From: Coniochaeta sp. PMI_546
Taxonomy: Eukaryota > Ascomycota > Sordariomycetes > Coniochaetales > Coniochaetaceae
Length of the DNA: 64,000 nt
NCBI GenBank assembly: GCA_021432605.1
Contig: MU271143.1
Coordinates: 2,241,277-2,305,276, forward strand
Reading direction: 5' to 3'
Below, one piece after another: positions 32,701-42,527 of this stretch (its first letter is position 1; every line of letters begins with the position of its first letter). Both the position numbers and the translations under genes were made by a program. A model generated the notes under the pieces. The model did no database searches. It saw only the letters and a list, made by a program, of their open reading frames with translations, and was not told where the DNA came from.

Positions 32701-33831
32701 CAAGTCCAGGCCATCGATCCAAACCCTTTCTTCGGAGCTTCACTTCACAAGCAACTTGACCTCGGTAACGGGACAACTGTCTCGCACTGGGTCTACGTAT
32801 GGGGCCAGATTTTCGATGCCGACACCAACCATACGATGCTCCAGAGCATATCCGCCTTGAGCTGCAACGAGTCAGTCCAGAAGGTCACTACAATGGCGAC
32901 GTTCTACGGGACTTCTCTTGCGATCCTGCCTTCCGACCCACCAGTAGTGGACGAGTCGAGCGCGGTACCTATATCTGTCGACTTGAGCAGCGGCTGGGAC
33001 TATGGTGATCTGGCCAACATCTCCACGCCACACCTACTCGACCCGTTCTTTGCCACCCTCGTTGCCTCGCGCTACGCTATACCAATGGAAGTTCTGAGCG
33101 ACGGCAGTGCGAACGCCGTTCAGCGCATAGCTGACGCCATAACGTTCCAGCACAAGGTCATCCGCACTCAGGTGATCAACGCTTCTGCGCGAAGGCCGAT
33201 TACCAACGTCTCTTCCACCACAATCACAACCGACGCAGCCAGCCAGACACTAAGCAACTCCTCGTCCCTCGCCTTCGACGCCACAGCCACCTCAAACACA
33301 GTCGCAACCATCCCCCGCCAATCCGTCTTCCGGCGCGCCGACACCGTCCCCTCCCTCCCAACCCTCACAGCCACCCGCCGCCTGATCCAATCCCCAACAC
33401 CAACCCGGATCCTGCAATCCCTCCTCTCCACAACCCTCCTCCTCGCCCTCCTCTCCTGGCTGCTCTCCCGCGGCGCCGCCGTCCACCCCCGCCCGCACAC
33501 CCTCTCCTCCATCGCGTCCGCGGCCGCCCTCCTGGCGGACGGAAACACCTTTGGCCTCCTGGGCCGCGGCGCCGAGTGGTCCTCCCACGCGCAGCTGCGG
33601 GAGCTCTTCATGGACGGCCTGCATGTGGCCATGGGGTTCAAGATGGGCTGGGAGAGGCCGCGGCGGCGGAGGAGGGACGAGGCGAAGGACGGAGAGGGCG
33701 GGATGGTGTTTGGGGTTAGTGCCATTCGCACTGGGGGGTGGGGAGGGGGTGAGGGGGTTGGGCTGGGCTTGCAGGCTCGCGTTGGGTTTGTTCATCGACG
33801 GCATGTTGGGGATTGGGGGTGGAGGACTTGA
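29722..33831 (+). CDS. DUF3433 multi-pass membrane protein
   Basis: Single exon, 1,369 residues. The first about 110 residues are Ser/Pro-rich and disordered, then two copies of a DUF3433-type unit follow. The first starts with WRPSYLRRRILAIF and has hydrophobic helices at about 135-155, 175-190 and 245-270. The second begins around residue 715 with helices at LGLLAIVILLEV, MPALILSHFATYIASVEF and VTAGLALLVSSLFVAL. Between and after them lie large Asn-x-Ser/Thr-rich segments, apparently extracytoplasmic and heavily N-glycosylated. A last helix near residue 1235 precedes a basic, Gly-rich cytoplasmic tail. The family is restricted to filamentous ascomycetes and its function is unknown; plasma membrane or vacuole is likely. 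One uninterrupted 4.1-kb exon is unusual next to its multi-exon neighbours. Confidence 0.9.
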   Translation: MSYQEYAQLGKGTRRKDDSNSRSGRRESEVADRPYHRATTSFSVPRPSPPHSSSSSTSSATLSPSNSASQKDAGSPTAERNSGRFVGGGAGRPNQLALSRLKELELGAGEEKRPNLIDAKLPWRPSYLRRRILAIFLIVFFALIIALEVLGVISNRNAGLANGDSSRRTVYAWTYLPILALTVLAGMWTRVDYQAKAAAPWIRMSRGPAPAEKTLLLDYVNMSLPVSIVKAVLNRDVVVACTSMISLHLGLLVVVSTALLTLSLVDVPNQNARITLNTAFVNDPSELAKADSYPFLAMVGLLQGNISYPDGVSSRYAYQQFSADVAFGTEIQATVDGFSGSLDCEAAQLSLTGAQYYNTRLQLNTTVSVAGCSIVMPVFSQAFLSNSTILYSRFGHGACGASTEAQDQRIVIVFGSETVNSTSLAAAKNLTVDGVQVNATVPQSTQLICKPSYAISRLDIKKDAMSLVDLELSDTNSTTLSNVQPWDIAQAFFASYQGLLAGNFSDTSPSFYQGGNLTVDPIMYLALGMRRATVGTPVSLSALFDRTTLQSVADDYFQQYTALLVSKALMQETSLSTAGTIMLRGERLLVRSFAVQLMVTLLGVSVILTAVVICFVPRTGFLPRDPNTIIDTAALIAHSRTLLQSLRGAGGGSDKFVWERLAGNQYFIGVEAYEHGSSSDPGYFKIFGGSNTVQVNAASVEEEGKFSYPINLHPVVRVASFLGLLAIVILLEVTLRTSQNHNGLTDVTDDTYSHFLWTAMPALILSHFATYIASVEFTTRALAPYVALKDGAAFHHSVSLNYLDNTTPRAIYESIRHRNFAVVTAGLALLVSSLFVALSAPIFSEVTVPATAAVRLLNRDFFLQNNSAPSSDSCPSCRNGTVVSSLILNDNLSYPLFTYEDLNFPTLVLDTNQMPSTYPDDVTITASLPAIRPSMTCRIILQSQVSPILTSDPVVSPQANTSGDGNIISVRFKDETGSTLVVNTKRAPEGIMAQVQAIDPNPFFGASLHKQLDLGNGTTVSHWVYVWGQIFDADTNHTMLQSISALSCNESVQKVTTMATFYGTSLAILPSDPPVVDESSAVPISVDLSSGWDYGDLANISTPHLLDPFFATLVASRYAIPMEVLSDGSANAVQRIADAITFQHKVIRTQVINASARRPITNVSSTTITTDAASQTLSNSSSLAFDATATSNTVATIPRQSVFRRADTVPSLPTLTATRRLIQSPTPTRILQSLLSTTLLLALLSWLLSRGAAVHPRPHTLSSIASAAALLADGNTFGLLGRGAEWSSHAQLRELFMDGLHVAMGFKMGWERPRRRRRDEAKDGEGGMVFGVSAIRTGGWGGGEGVGLGLQARVGFVHRRHVGDWGWRT

Positions 33832-34161
33832 TGAAGGATAGAGGGGGGCAGGGATGTATATTAGTGTACTTGTTCTTTTTGTTATGTTGATGATGGAGTT
33901 GGGTTTGATACCAGGGTTTTCGGTCGGGTCGGGCAAGGGAAGGCGAAGAGTTGCCTTTGTATGATACCAAGTTAGTCTAGTCCGTATTTAGTCTGTAGCC
34001 CTATGACTGCCTTAATCATCTCTGTCTATTTTGTGTCGTACGGGAACCGGAGAGATCTCATACTTCCTTCTCGCTCAATTTTCATTCTTCAGTGAGACAA
34101 TAAAACCATCGGCCCCCCTTAACATAAACCGTTATCGATGAAGCCCTGCCAAGCCATGACA
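33832..34161. other. Convergent spacer
   Basis: About 330 bases between the DUF3433 gene and the minus-strand Cys-rich gene. No feature seen beyond the expected 3' ends. Confidence 0.6.
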
Positions 34162-35328
34162 TTAGCCACCGATGTGGTGAAGACACAGCACCATCTCGTC
34201 TGTATAATCGCTACTGGTGACGTTGTACCCATTCACGGATATCTCGACCCAGTAGTTCCTCTCGATATTCGCATTCGCGACACGAGCAGTAGCAGCCTCC
34301 GGCACAGAGTCTACCAGTTGGAAGCCGCAACCCTGGACTTTGGGAGCCATGTCCTGGACGAACTGCCAGGGCGCCTTGTCCACGTAGGTGGTGGTGTGAC
34401 AACGCGAGGAGCACAACTGGCTGCATATCTGGCCAACTTTACCACTGGGGAGGCAAGAAGGCGAGCACAATCGGTAACAGTGCCTCCGATCGTAACAGTT
34501 GCTGAACCAGCCGTGGATGACGCCAGATATGGTACCGTTCGGGCTGACGAAGAACTGGTTTGCCGCCTGGTCATGGCCGACGCAGGCGTAGGCGTCGGCT
34601 TTTCGTCCAAATAGGCCGAAGAAGGCTGGCAATAACAGCTTGAGGCGTCTCCTGCTCCTACCGGAGGCCTTCTCGCGGTAGGGCGGCGGCCTTGACCATG
34701 CCAAGGTCGCGTTTTTGTCCCGCTTCCTTGCCCATCGGCGGATGATGCAATATACTATCGATCCTCCCACCACACCACCCAGGACGGTCAAGATGACAAG
34801 AGCTAGTTGGTTACGGTAGCTCTGCTTCAGTCTCTCCAGCGCCTCGCCCTTCAGCACATCGCCCATGGCGGCGAGACAGTTTTCGGGATACCGCTCCCTC
34901 CAGTTCCACATACGGTTCGCATCGCAGATACTTCCTTGCTCGACGGTCAGCTGCAAGGTCCGCTGGCAGGCGTTCCAGGCGTAGTTGGGGTCGTTGCAGT
35001 CATCGCAGCCGAAGTAGCAAGGGTCGTAGACTTGTGTGCGAGCGGCAGAGATCCAGGTCTGCGGGTTCGGGTTGACAGATGCGGTGGCTATGAGGTGCTG
35101 TACGCGTCTGACCAGAGCGTAGGTCGTGCTGGCGGTGATGCCGGCGCCGACGAGGTAGGCGAGTGGGCACGCGAGCTTGAATAGCTTGGAGCGACTTGGG
35201 GGGCTTGAGCTGCTCGGTGAACCTGCAGCAGAAGCTGGGGATGGAGCTGGCTGTTGCTCGTCTTTGTGAGGTTCGGGATCGGCCGAGTACGCTGGCAGCT
35301 CGGTGTCGACAGCTTCCGTGGGAGCCAT
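34162..35328 (-). CDS. Two-TM cysteine-rich membrane protein, unknown
   Basis: Single exon, 388 residues from a true ATG at 35328. I do not recognise the family. Residues 1-45 are Pro/Ser/Glu-rich. A hydrophobic helix follows (LACPLAYLVGAGITASTTYAL, about 52-72). A Cys-rich loop has DPCYFGCDDCNDPNY and CQRTLQL. A second helix is LALVILTVLGGVVGGSIVYCII (about 175-196), then a very basic stretch (RRRLKLLLP). The C-terminal third is Cys-rich: ANQFFVSPNGTISGVIHGWF, then CYDRRHCYRLCSPSCL and ICSQLCSSRC, and a tail with NYWVEISVNGYNVTSSDYTD. The N-glycosylation sites and paired cysteines suggest disulfide-bonded extracytoplasmic domains. Intact frame and good composition support a real gene. Confidence 0.75.
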   Translation of the reverse strand: MAPTEAVDTELPAYSADPEPHKDEQQPAPSPASAAGSPSSSSPPSRSKLFKLACPLAYLVGAGITASTTYALVRRVQHLIATASVNPNPQTWISAARTQVYDPCYFGCDDCNDPNYAWNACQRTLQLTVEQGSICDANRMWNWRERYPENCLAAMGDVLKGEALERLKQSYRNQLALVILTVLGGVVGGSIVYCIIRRWARKRDKNATLAWSRPPPYREKASGRSRRRLKLLLPAFFGLFGRKADAYACVGHDQAANQFFVSPNGTISGVIHGWFSNCYDRRHCYRLCSPSCLPSGKVGQICSQLCSSRCHTTTYVDKAPWQFVQDMAPKVQGCGFQLVDSVPEAATARVANANIERNYWVEISVNGYNVTSSDYTDEMVLCLHHIGG

Positions 35329-36236
35329 CGTGCTTCCGTGTTTTGGTACTTCTACTGGGAAATCCTATGTTGTTATATACCTCTGCGGCCTGCTTCACAA
35401 CAGAAATCGGTATAACGAACCGTTGAAGTGTCGAGCGTGCTTTATACTGCTGCTAGTATGATGTTGCTAGACCTTCTTGTCCTGAGCAGCGTCATAAGAC
35501 TCAAGGAGGGGCGGGATAAGATGTGGTAGACGAGGTTTAAGGCCGTGCCTCCGGCGAAAGAGGAAAAGAAGGTTTCGCCCATCTTTCCTTCTTTGAGTTG
35601 CTGTCTCTCAGTCCAGGCAACGGCCCCATCCATCGCTGCATACCTTAGGTACCTTAGGTAGTGAACAGTCAGCCCGGGGCAAGACACGAGGGCAGCAGCC
35701 GAGCATCCTGCATACAACGAACACGTGACTCGAGCTAATGTTCAGACGGTTCATGTGCGACGTGATTGCCTGGTAGTCAGGCATTGAAGGCATCACCGCG
35801 TGCTCAGGCTCGAGGTGTCCTCTTGTCAAGCTAATTGTCCCTGGACGGTACACGTCGTCAGGCAGGCCTGTTATCACAGCTTATGTCTTGGATCGTAATA
35901 GATAGGAGGTCCTTCTTCACCTTTGCATAGGCAGACAGAGTAGGTTATAAGGATACCTTGATGCTCTCATTGACATGATAAGTCCAGCCGAGCTTCAAAC
36001 ATCAAACACTGCAGTGGCCCCCCAGACTGGCTAATGCCTGAGCAGCATTAGAATCGCCCGGTTGAGGCGAATATCATATTCATTCCCGCGCACTCGGCGC
36101 TTCCAATTTTCTTTGTATTGCCTCGTCTCATCCTGACGATCAAAAATGATCGGTCGTGATATCGGATGTCTGAACAGAAAGTCATTAGACAGACATACTG
36201 CCATCAGCGCTGGTGACGCACCTTTGCTCCGGGGCT
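35329..36236. other. Intergenic, no gene seen
   Basis: About 900 bases upstream of the minus-strand Cys-rich gene. A short direct repeat, TACCTTAGG twice in tandem, lies near 35641-35660. No supported coding frame. Confidence 0.55.
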
Positions 36237-36518
36237 TCAGTCGTCGACGCGCTTGCGTTTCGCCGGCCTTTGGTCAGTGTCCTTCCTATCCGAGCCGCTG
36301 TCCTTGCTGACATCAGAAGTGTGGTCCTTCTCCTTCCCTTTGTCGGCCGGCTTCCAGCCGTTATTTTTGCAAAGGTCGCAGGGCTGGTCGGTCTCTTCGT
36401 AGATGCGGTCCTGCTCGCCGCGGGGTCCCATGCACCCTCTGAACAGCAAGGGACAGTTCAGGATACCAGAAAACTCGGTGCAGCCGCAGGCCAGATTTGT
36501 GTGCTTCTCCTTACACAT
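36237..36518 (-). CDS. Small Cys-rich protein with C-terminal basic signal
   Basis: 93 residues from ATG 36518; an in-frame ATG at 36635 would give 132 residues. It starts MCKEKHTNLACGC, then LNCPLLFRGCMGP, and has CDLCKNNG, eight cysteines within the first 60 residues. This resembles a widespread class of tiny fungal proteins that begin MC...CGC and end with a CxxC pair, likely zinc-binding, with no assigned role. The tail is Lys/Asp/Ser-rich and finishes RPAKRKRVDD, a good monopartite nuclear localisation signal. Unspliced in this model; an upstream exon cannot be excluded. Confidence 0.55.
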   Translation of the reverse strand: MCKEKHTNLACGCTEFSGILNCPLLFRGCMGPRGEQDRIYEETDQPCDLCKNNGWKPADKGKEKDHTSDVSKDSGSDRKDTDQRPAKRKRVDD

Positions 36519-37696
36519 GATCTGATTGCTTGGAGGTGCAAGGTTGAGAGTCGGTGAGTCGAACTCGAAATTGGGTTTATGGATCTTTGAATTGCCTTGT
36601 GTGGGGTCACTTGATGCAGGTGATGATGCCAGCATAGGAAAGCATCGTTGTTCCCACTATCGATCGTTAGATATTCCTGGTCCGAGGAAGACTTGAATTC
36701 TCCGTCTGGGTTGATTTCCTCACTTTTCAAGTCGTGTTTCTCTTATACACAGGATCCCAATCACGTCGTTAGCCGGCACGCGGCATTGTCGTCGTACAGA
36801 GCCGCAGCGTGATGCAGTGAACCCAATCTTTATTGGTCTGTAACCTCGGATTGGAGCAGGCGAGCAGTTGTGCTACTACTGCTGCTATACAGACACGGCA
36901 GCGTCCCTCTTTGGTGTCATGGATGCTCGTTCGAGCACGTTTATGAGTTTGACGTTTCGTGCTATGTTTGTTCCACTGGCAGCGGATGCTTGCGTCGTCC
37001 ACGAGCGGACGACAGCATGATCGGCATTCCGGCTTCGGTATCGCGAAGTCCGGGGTGATACCGAAAGGCACTCTAATGAAGCAGACTGCAAACAACCTTG
37101 TTGACCCTGTTAGCTCTCCGTCCGCACTTGGCAGCGAGCCTTGGCCGATTGCTTCGCACTCTGCCCGACCGTCTTGGCAGCTGAGTGAGTCCGGCCTGAG
37201 AGTTGGGGGCCATGCAGTCGGATCCTTCGACAAGCCTTCGGGTTTCACTGCGACGCCAAGTCGTCCACCATCCGCGCTCGCTCACTCGTTACCTGAGACA
37301 GCATACGAGCGCCACTACAATATCCACGTAGAATCTGACCAAGGTTGCGCCCGTTTGGTGGCTTGCGGAAGTGGCACTTGAGCGTGGTACTTGGTGTGTC
37401 GAGTGACACGCATGGTCCTAACCGAAGGATCGATAATACCACTTTTGTACAGTTTCCGGGATTTGCTGATGTTTGGGGGCTGGGCAAGCATGTCTTCATC
37501 CGACTCCCATAGCAGTGCTGCATGCGCAAACCGTGGGGATCCGAGCTATATCTTCGAGGACTTTTCCGTCTTTGCTCGACCAGCTCTACTCCGGTGTCTT
37601 GCACGACAACTTCCTCGTCAACGTGCATTCTAGCTTGAACGGCTTTCCGTTGACGACCTCTCGACTACCACCGATCATTGACACTGGATAGACTAT
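36519..37696. other. Intergenic, possible decayed coding
   Basis: About 1.2 kb. On the minus strand around 36850-37060 a frame without an ATG carries paired cysteines (CRSCC, then CRVC), which might be a relic of a second small Cys-rich gene. Support is too weak to call it. The rest should include the promoter of the gene starting at 37697. Confidence 0.4.
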
Positions 37697-39495
37697 ATGG
37701 CTGTTGAGGCAAAGGAACAGGACTACGGGTTCATCAAGTCGCAGACCTTCGGCTCAGAACCCCCTTATCAGAATGCGCCAACTCATGGTCACGGTGACTC
37801 AAGTCGTCCAGAGATTGTGAAGTGTGTGCTGACATTGACTAGGGCAACATCATCAGCATACACATGCCCCGAGCTTCAACTCGCATCAAGAACCCCCAAC
37901 TACAAGAAGATTCATCTTCAGCGGTCTTCTAAGATGGTTCATTACCGCACTGTTGTGCGGGATGTATTATCTGATTGTCAAAGTATACGAGGGCCGCACT
38001 CTCAGCCCAAACGCCAAGTCTGTCTTCGACTGGCTCACCATTGGGGTAACATTGATTCTTGGCCTCAATATGGCAAGCTCCTACAAGGAGATAGGACTAC
38101 ATATGAAGCCCTGGTTTTATGCGAAAAGTGGCGTCAACATCAGAGACGTATGTTTAGTCCCCCAGCGGGAATCATCGCGCCAATGGTATATCAAAGCGGA
38201 AGACTTACTGACCTGCTTCGCCATATAGATCGAGCTTCACAGCCTCATGGAACTGGCCAGGCTTATGTGGCGCACACCTAACATCAAGACCAAATTGTTC
38301 TGCGCAACATGGGTACTGCTCAATGTCGTACGTACCCTCACAGTGCTAGAGCAGACTTCCAGGGTGATCGACGTCGCATACTGACGCTGCCTACCAGATA
38401 GTCCAAGCTGGTATCGCCGCCGTGAGCCTGACATATAGTGCGGACCCGGATATCGACGCTATCTTTCTGGCACCGGGAAACGATATCACCATCCCTGATA
38501 TGAGCAAATTCACTCAAGCCGGAAAGCTCGATATAGACGACTTGAGCCTACAACAGTACTTCGCGGCACACATCTTGGGAGACATTGGGAGTAGCTACAA
38601 CTTTACCGCCTTACCGAGTGAATCGCTCGTAGGGAATCCAGTCGCTCAATACCCGTCCTCTTTCTGGAACGCTACCGACCACTGGGAGTACATTTACTTG
38701 GATTCTGCGCCTAGTCCCGGTCCTTCGGACTTCAACTTCCTCTCTGTTTACTCGAATCGCTCTATTACGACTTCGGCAATATGTATCAATCCGGTCTTTT
38801 CGACATCTACAAATCTGAGCAGACCCGGACTTGTTACTATTCATCAGAATGATACTGGGAAGTTAGTAGACATACCTACCGCTGCCATCCTTGGAGAAGC
38901 AATCACCTACCTCTCCAGGCCCATAGGACCTGTCTTTACATTCAAAAACATCACGACCGACTGCGGGCCGGGGTGCAGCACCGTTCAAGTCGTAGAAGTT
39001 GCTGGAGGGAATCCTCGTCAAGGAACGTACTTCAACCCAGGGGCGGGATTCTTCTACTACGAGTGCAACGTCACTGTTCTGCCCACGGACCCGAACGATA
39101 ATTACACAGTCTCGTCGATACACGCCGCCATCGCCGCGCAAGCTATCGGCCTCTCAGGCAATACAGATGACGCATTCTTCAGGCAAGGAATCGACACGGA
39201 ATACGTGACCTACAGCTTCGGCCTTCCCTTTGGCGAGAGACAGAACAACGACCCGGCACGCATGGCCGACCAGCTGGCGCGCTTCGCCATAGGCGTCATT
39301 GCCGCCATGGCCCAGACAAACCCCAAACTGACCGTCACGGGCAACCAGCCGCGCCAGGGTGTGCGACTCGCGATTACACTGCCTGCTGCCTTTGGCGTCA
39401 TCTTGCTCCTCGCTGCGTTCGTACAGCTCATACTCATGACGATCGCCGTTGTCCTAGTACACCGCCTCGTAAACCGGGAGACGGCGCGGAGCTGA
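37697..39495 (+). CDS. Fungal integral membrane glycoprotein, unknown
   Basis: Four exons, 37697-37793, 37843-38147, 38229-38327 and 38398-39495, give 532 residues; an in-frame stop at 37679 precedes the ATG. The first intron is only 49 bases with a GCTGAC branch site. After a His/Pro-rich leader come hydrophobic helices FIFSGLLRWFITALLCGMYY, VFDWLTIGVTLILGLNMA, LFCATWVLLNVIVQAGIAA and, at the C-terminus, LPAAFGVILLLAAFVQLILM continuing into TIAVVLVH. Between them lies a 280-residue region with many N-x-S/T sites and a CGPGCSTVQ segment, probably extracytoplasmic. This layout matches a large Pezizomycotina-specific family of small multi-pass proteins with no known function. A plasma-membrane or vacuolar location is inferred. 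Confidence 0.8.
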
Positions 39496-39651
39496 CTGGG
39501 CAGCGGCCAAGCTGTAACAGAGTTGGCGGGTCGGCCGCCAGTCATAATCACTTCGGGGACATAGTCTAGCCCATATCGTCGCGTGAGGCTAGAAATAGCT
39601 ATATGATGTAGACAGGGGTTTAATTCCATTGCGAAGCGTACCCTTACACGT

Positions 39652-41420
39652 CTACTGTCTCCTCAACCATATCAACCACTTCCCCCAATAAAAAGCTAAT
39701 CCAAGGACCCAAACTCCGGCAAGAACAGCAGCCTGAAGAGGTGCAAAGACCGCTCCCCTGACGACAACAAATCCACTCACCAAGGCGAAGATGATCGGGG
39801 TCAGGATTGGGGGCTTATACGGTCTCTCCAGGTGCGGTTCCCTGTACCGCAAGATGATAGCGCCTATGACAGTCAGGAAGAAGAAGGTATACTCCCCTAG
39901 ACCATTGAAGGTGAGGAGAGCACGGAAGTTGCCCAGCAGGATGTAAAATGCCGATAGCACGGCGGAGAGCACCAGGGCGTTGATCGGGGCGTCGGACTTG
40001 AAGGCCTTTGGCGAGGCTGGCGCTTCGCCGTCGTCTTGGTCGGTCCCGGCTTGTGCTGTAGGACGTACCCGTCCGATGAGACCGAAGATGCGCGGCAGCC
40101 AGGATTTGTTGGCGGCTGCGACGGCCATGCGGCCTGCGACGAAGGAGTTTCCTAGTAACGAGCCTGCGACGACTAGGCAGATGAAGATTGCGGCGACGAT
40201 GCCGAAGGCAGGGCCGAGAAGCCTGGTGATAGCGGTCTTTGGGTGGAGAAATTGTTAGTCGAGAGAAAGGTGATTGGGGGGTGGTAGAGATGGCAGGACT
40301 TACCACGGCAACGCTGTCGGTTCTTGAGATGACGTTCCACGGAAGTAGGATGTAGTACGCTGCGTTTGCGGCGAGGAAGCACACAATAATGGTCGGTACG
40401 GACGTGTTGATGGCAAGTGGCAGTTGGCGAGCCGGTGCCGAGAGCTCGGCCGAGACGTATATCGCCTGCACGATGTCAGTTTTTGTCGCAGACCTTCTCA
40501 CACGTGCTGTACTCACTTTGTCCCAGCCAGAGTATCCCCACAGTGCTCCATACAGAGCTGCAGAGTAGTGGCCGAACAAGTCCCATTCGCCCAGGCTTCC
40601 CCAGTCAATCTTGTCGCCGTCTGGCGTGACCGTCTCCCTATACCCGAACCATGGCTTTGTGAACCAGTCCCGTCCGCCAATGTCTTTCCGTTCCGGATGG
40701 ACGAGCTGGGCAATCACAACCCCTAGCCCTGCCACGACAATCGCGAAAATGGTCACGAACTTGGTCAGGACGAAGAAGTTGTTCAGCCGCGTGCTGGCCT
40801 TCGTGCTGATGGAGTTCGCAACGGTGATGAGCGCGAGGATGAGGACAGACAGCAGCTTGTGCTGCAGCCTGTCGGCCTGATCCGTGACGCCGGCGGCGGA
40901 GTATATGCTCTCCACGAATACTATGCTTAGAATCGCCAGAGTCGCGGGCATGACGGCTACAATCCACGTCCACGCGGCCAGGAAGCCGAATGCATCACCG
41001 TAGATGTGCTTGAGATACGGCTGCACGCCACCTGCAAAGGACCATCAGCGCCTCTAGGCCCCTGACATAGCTTGTAAGCCGTTAGAACTCACCTTCTCCA
41101 GGAATCGCAGTCCCGAGCTCGGCCATGGTCGACGCACCCGTCCAGGCAAGCACACCGCCAACGAGCCACACCACCAGCGCCGCGCCAGGCGACGGAACAT
41201 TAGTGTCAATCGCCCCCGGAGACGTGAAGACACCACTGCCAATGACGATACTAATCACGATGCCAAAAGCCTCCAGAGTCCCCAGATTGCGGGTAAAGGT
41301 GCCCTGCTGCAGAGCCGGCGGCGCCTGCTCGACTTCGTCGGAACCGCCATATCTCGGCTCCGCTTGGCCGGCGAGGAGCGGCGCTCTGACTTCGTCCTCA
41401 GGGACCGTAGCTCGCGACAT
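39652..41420 (-). CDS. Amino-acid permease, LAT-type (APC superfamily)
   Basis: Four exons, 41093-41420, 40517-41031, 40304-40465 and 39652-40236, encode 529 residues with about twelve membrane helices. The hallmark is in helix 1, GIVISIVIGSGVFTSPGAID, where the unwound GSGVF segment binds substrate. Later blocks are ANSISTKASTRLNNFFVLTK (helix 5 region), SAALYGALWGYSGWDK (helix 6 with GYSGWD) and AELSAPARQLPLAI. This pattern is typical of LAT/methionine-permease relatives that carry neutral amino acids; the precise substrate cannot be told. The N-terminus has an acidic, Leu-containing cytosolic stretch (DEVRAPLLAG). Each intron is bounded by GT...AG with frame restored. It is convergent with the membrane gene ending at 39495, 156 bases away. 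Confidence 0.93.
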
Positions 41421-42527
41421 GGTTTCCCAAGGGATTTTGTGTAAAACTTATGCTTTATCTGACAGACATAGGGTTGTTTTCAAATACACGTCAAGCGCTT
41501 CAATGACGGGATGGAGACGGATTTGAGATCTGACGTTGACGTCGGACCCAACAGACATGACGCAATTTTTAACCCGGCCCGGCCCCGTTTTGGAGCTTTG
41601 AGGACGGAGCTACCCTATACACGAAAATGAAGCTTAAATGCACGACTTCGGCCACTTGTGATATAGATAGATACAGCAAAGAGCATGGGAGATAATTCTT
41701 TCCTCAACTTTAAGGGGTTTGATGACGTGTTCTCTATCATCTGCGCAAGTCTTACTTGTGAGTTAGAAACACGCATTTGTAGACACGTCCTCGGATAGTG
41801 TTTTTCTCCGTCCATGTCGCTACAACATAACTGTTTAATGCAGAATTGATGAGTCTTTGCGAGTTTCTGTCTGGCCTCGTCGACAGCAAGCAAGGCTGTA
41901 GGGTGCTCACCATGGGCAGGATGTTTTCACTCGTCAGGACTTATTGGATCATTTCTGCATGCTGGATCACCACGATCGACTCGGCCACGGGCGGAGGGCC
42001 GGCATCATCGTCTTTCAGTCTGCTTTTGCGCTGCATGTTGACTCTACAGTCGTCTTGCTTCCGTACAATTGTCTCCTCCTATACAAGGTAAGGTACTATT
42101 CTGAGAACAAATCGTGAAAAGACGACATGCTACAACCAATTGCAGGTCGCCAGCCTCGTCCTACTCGTCTAGCAGCTGACGGCCAAGGGGACACTATCGA
42201 ATCTCTGCTTGCATGTGGCTTCAGCCTCTTTTGCCCATTCTGCCTTGAACCCCACGAACAGGTCCTTGTCGAGCTGTTAGCCCAGCAGTGCCAACTGGTG
42301 TACTGGGGTGGCGCACAGGATACTTGTCTACGCGAGTTCGACATTGGATTGGCGACTCGAGGCAGGCTCTGGCGATGCCAGTAGCGGAAATCTATCTCAG
42401 TTTGACCACCAGAGAAGTCCGCCATCATCTTGCGAACTGATCTCTCGCCTCATCACTGAGTTCTCTTTCTCTGTCCAAATCACCTGCGGTGACGTAGTCG
42501 TGTGGTGCGTCACCTAGTCTGTCTATA
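41421..42527. other. Divergent spacer (permease / surface protein)
   Basis: About 1.1 kb containing both promoters. Short frames around 42100-42430 on both strands overlap each other and lack any domain; I do not call them. Confidence 0.55.

Noticed and set aside
36769-37248. Minus-strand 159-codon frame with paired cysteines
   Set aside because: It has no ATG at its start, no consistent splice model, and overlapping frames of similar length on the other strand. It may be a relic of a small Cys-rich gene.
42096-42428. Overlapping frames on both strands upstream of the Cys-rich surface gene
   Set aside because: Both are short, lie in a divergent promoter interval, and show no family signature.
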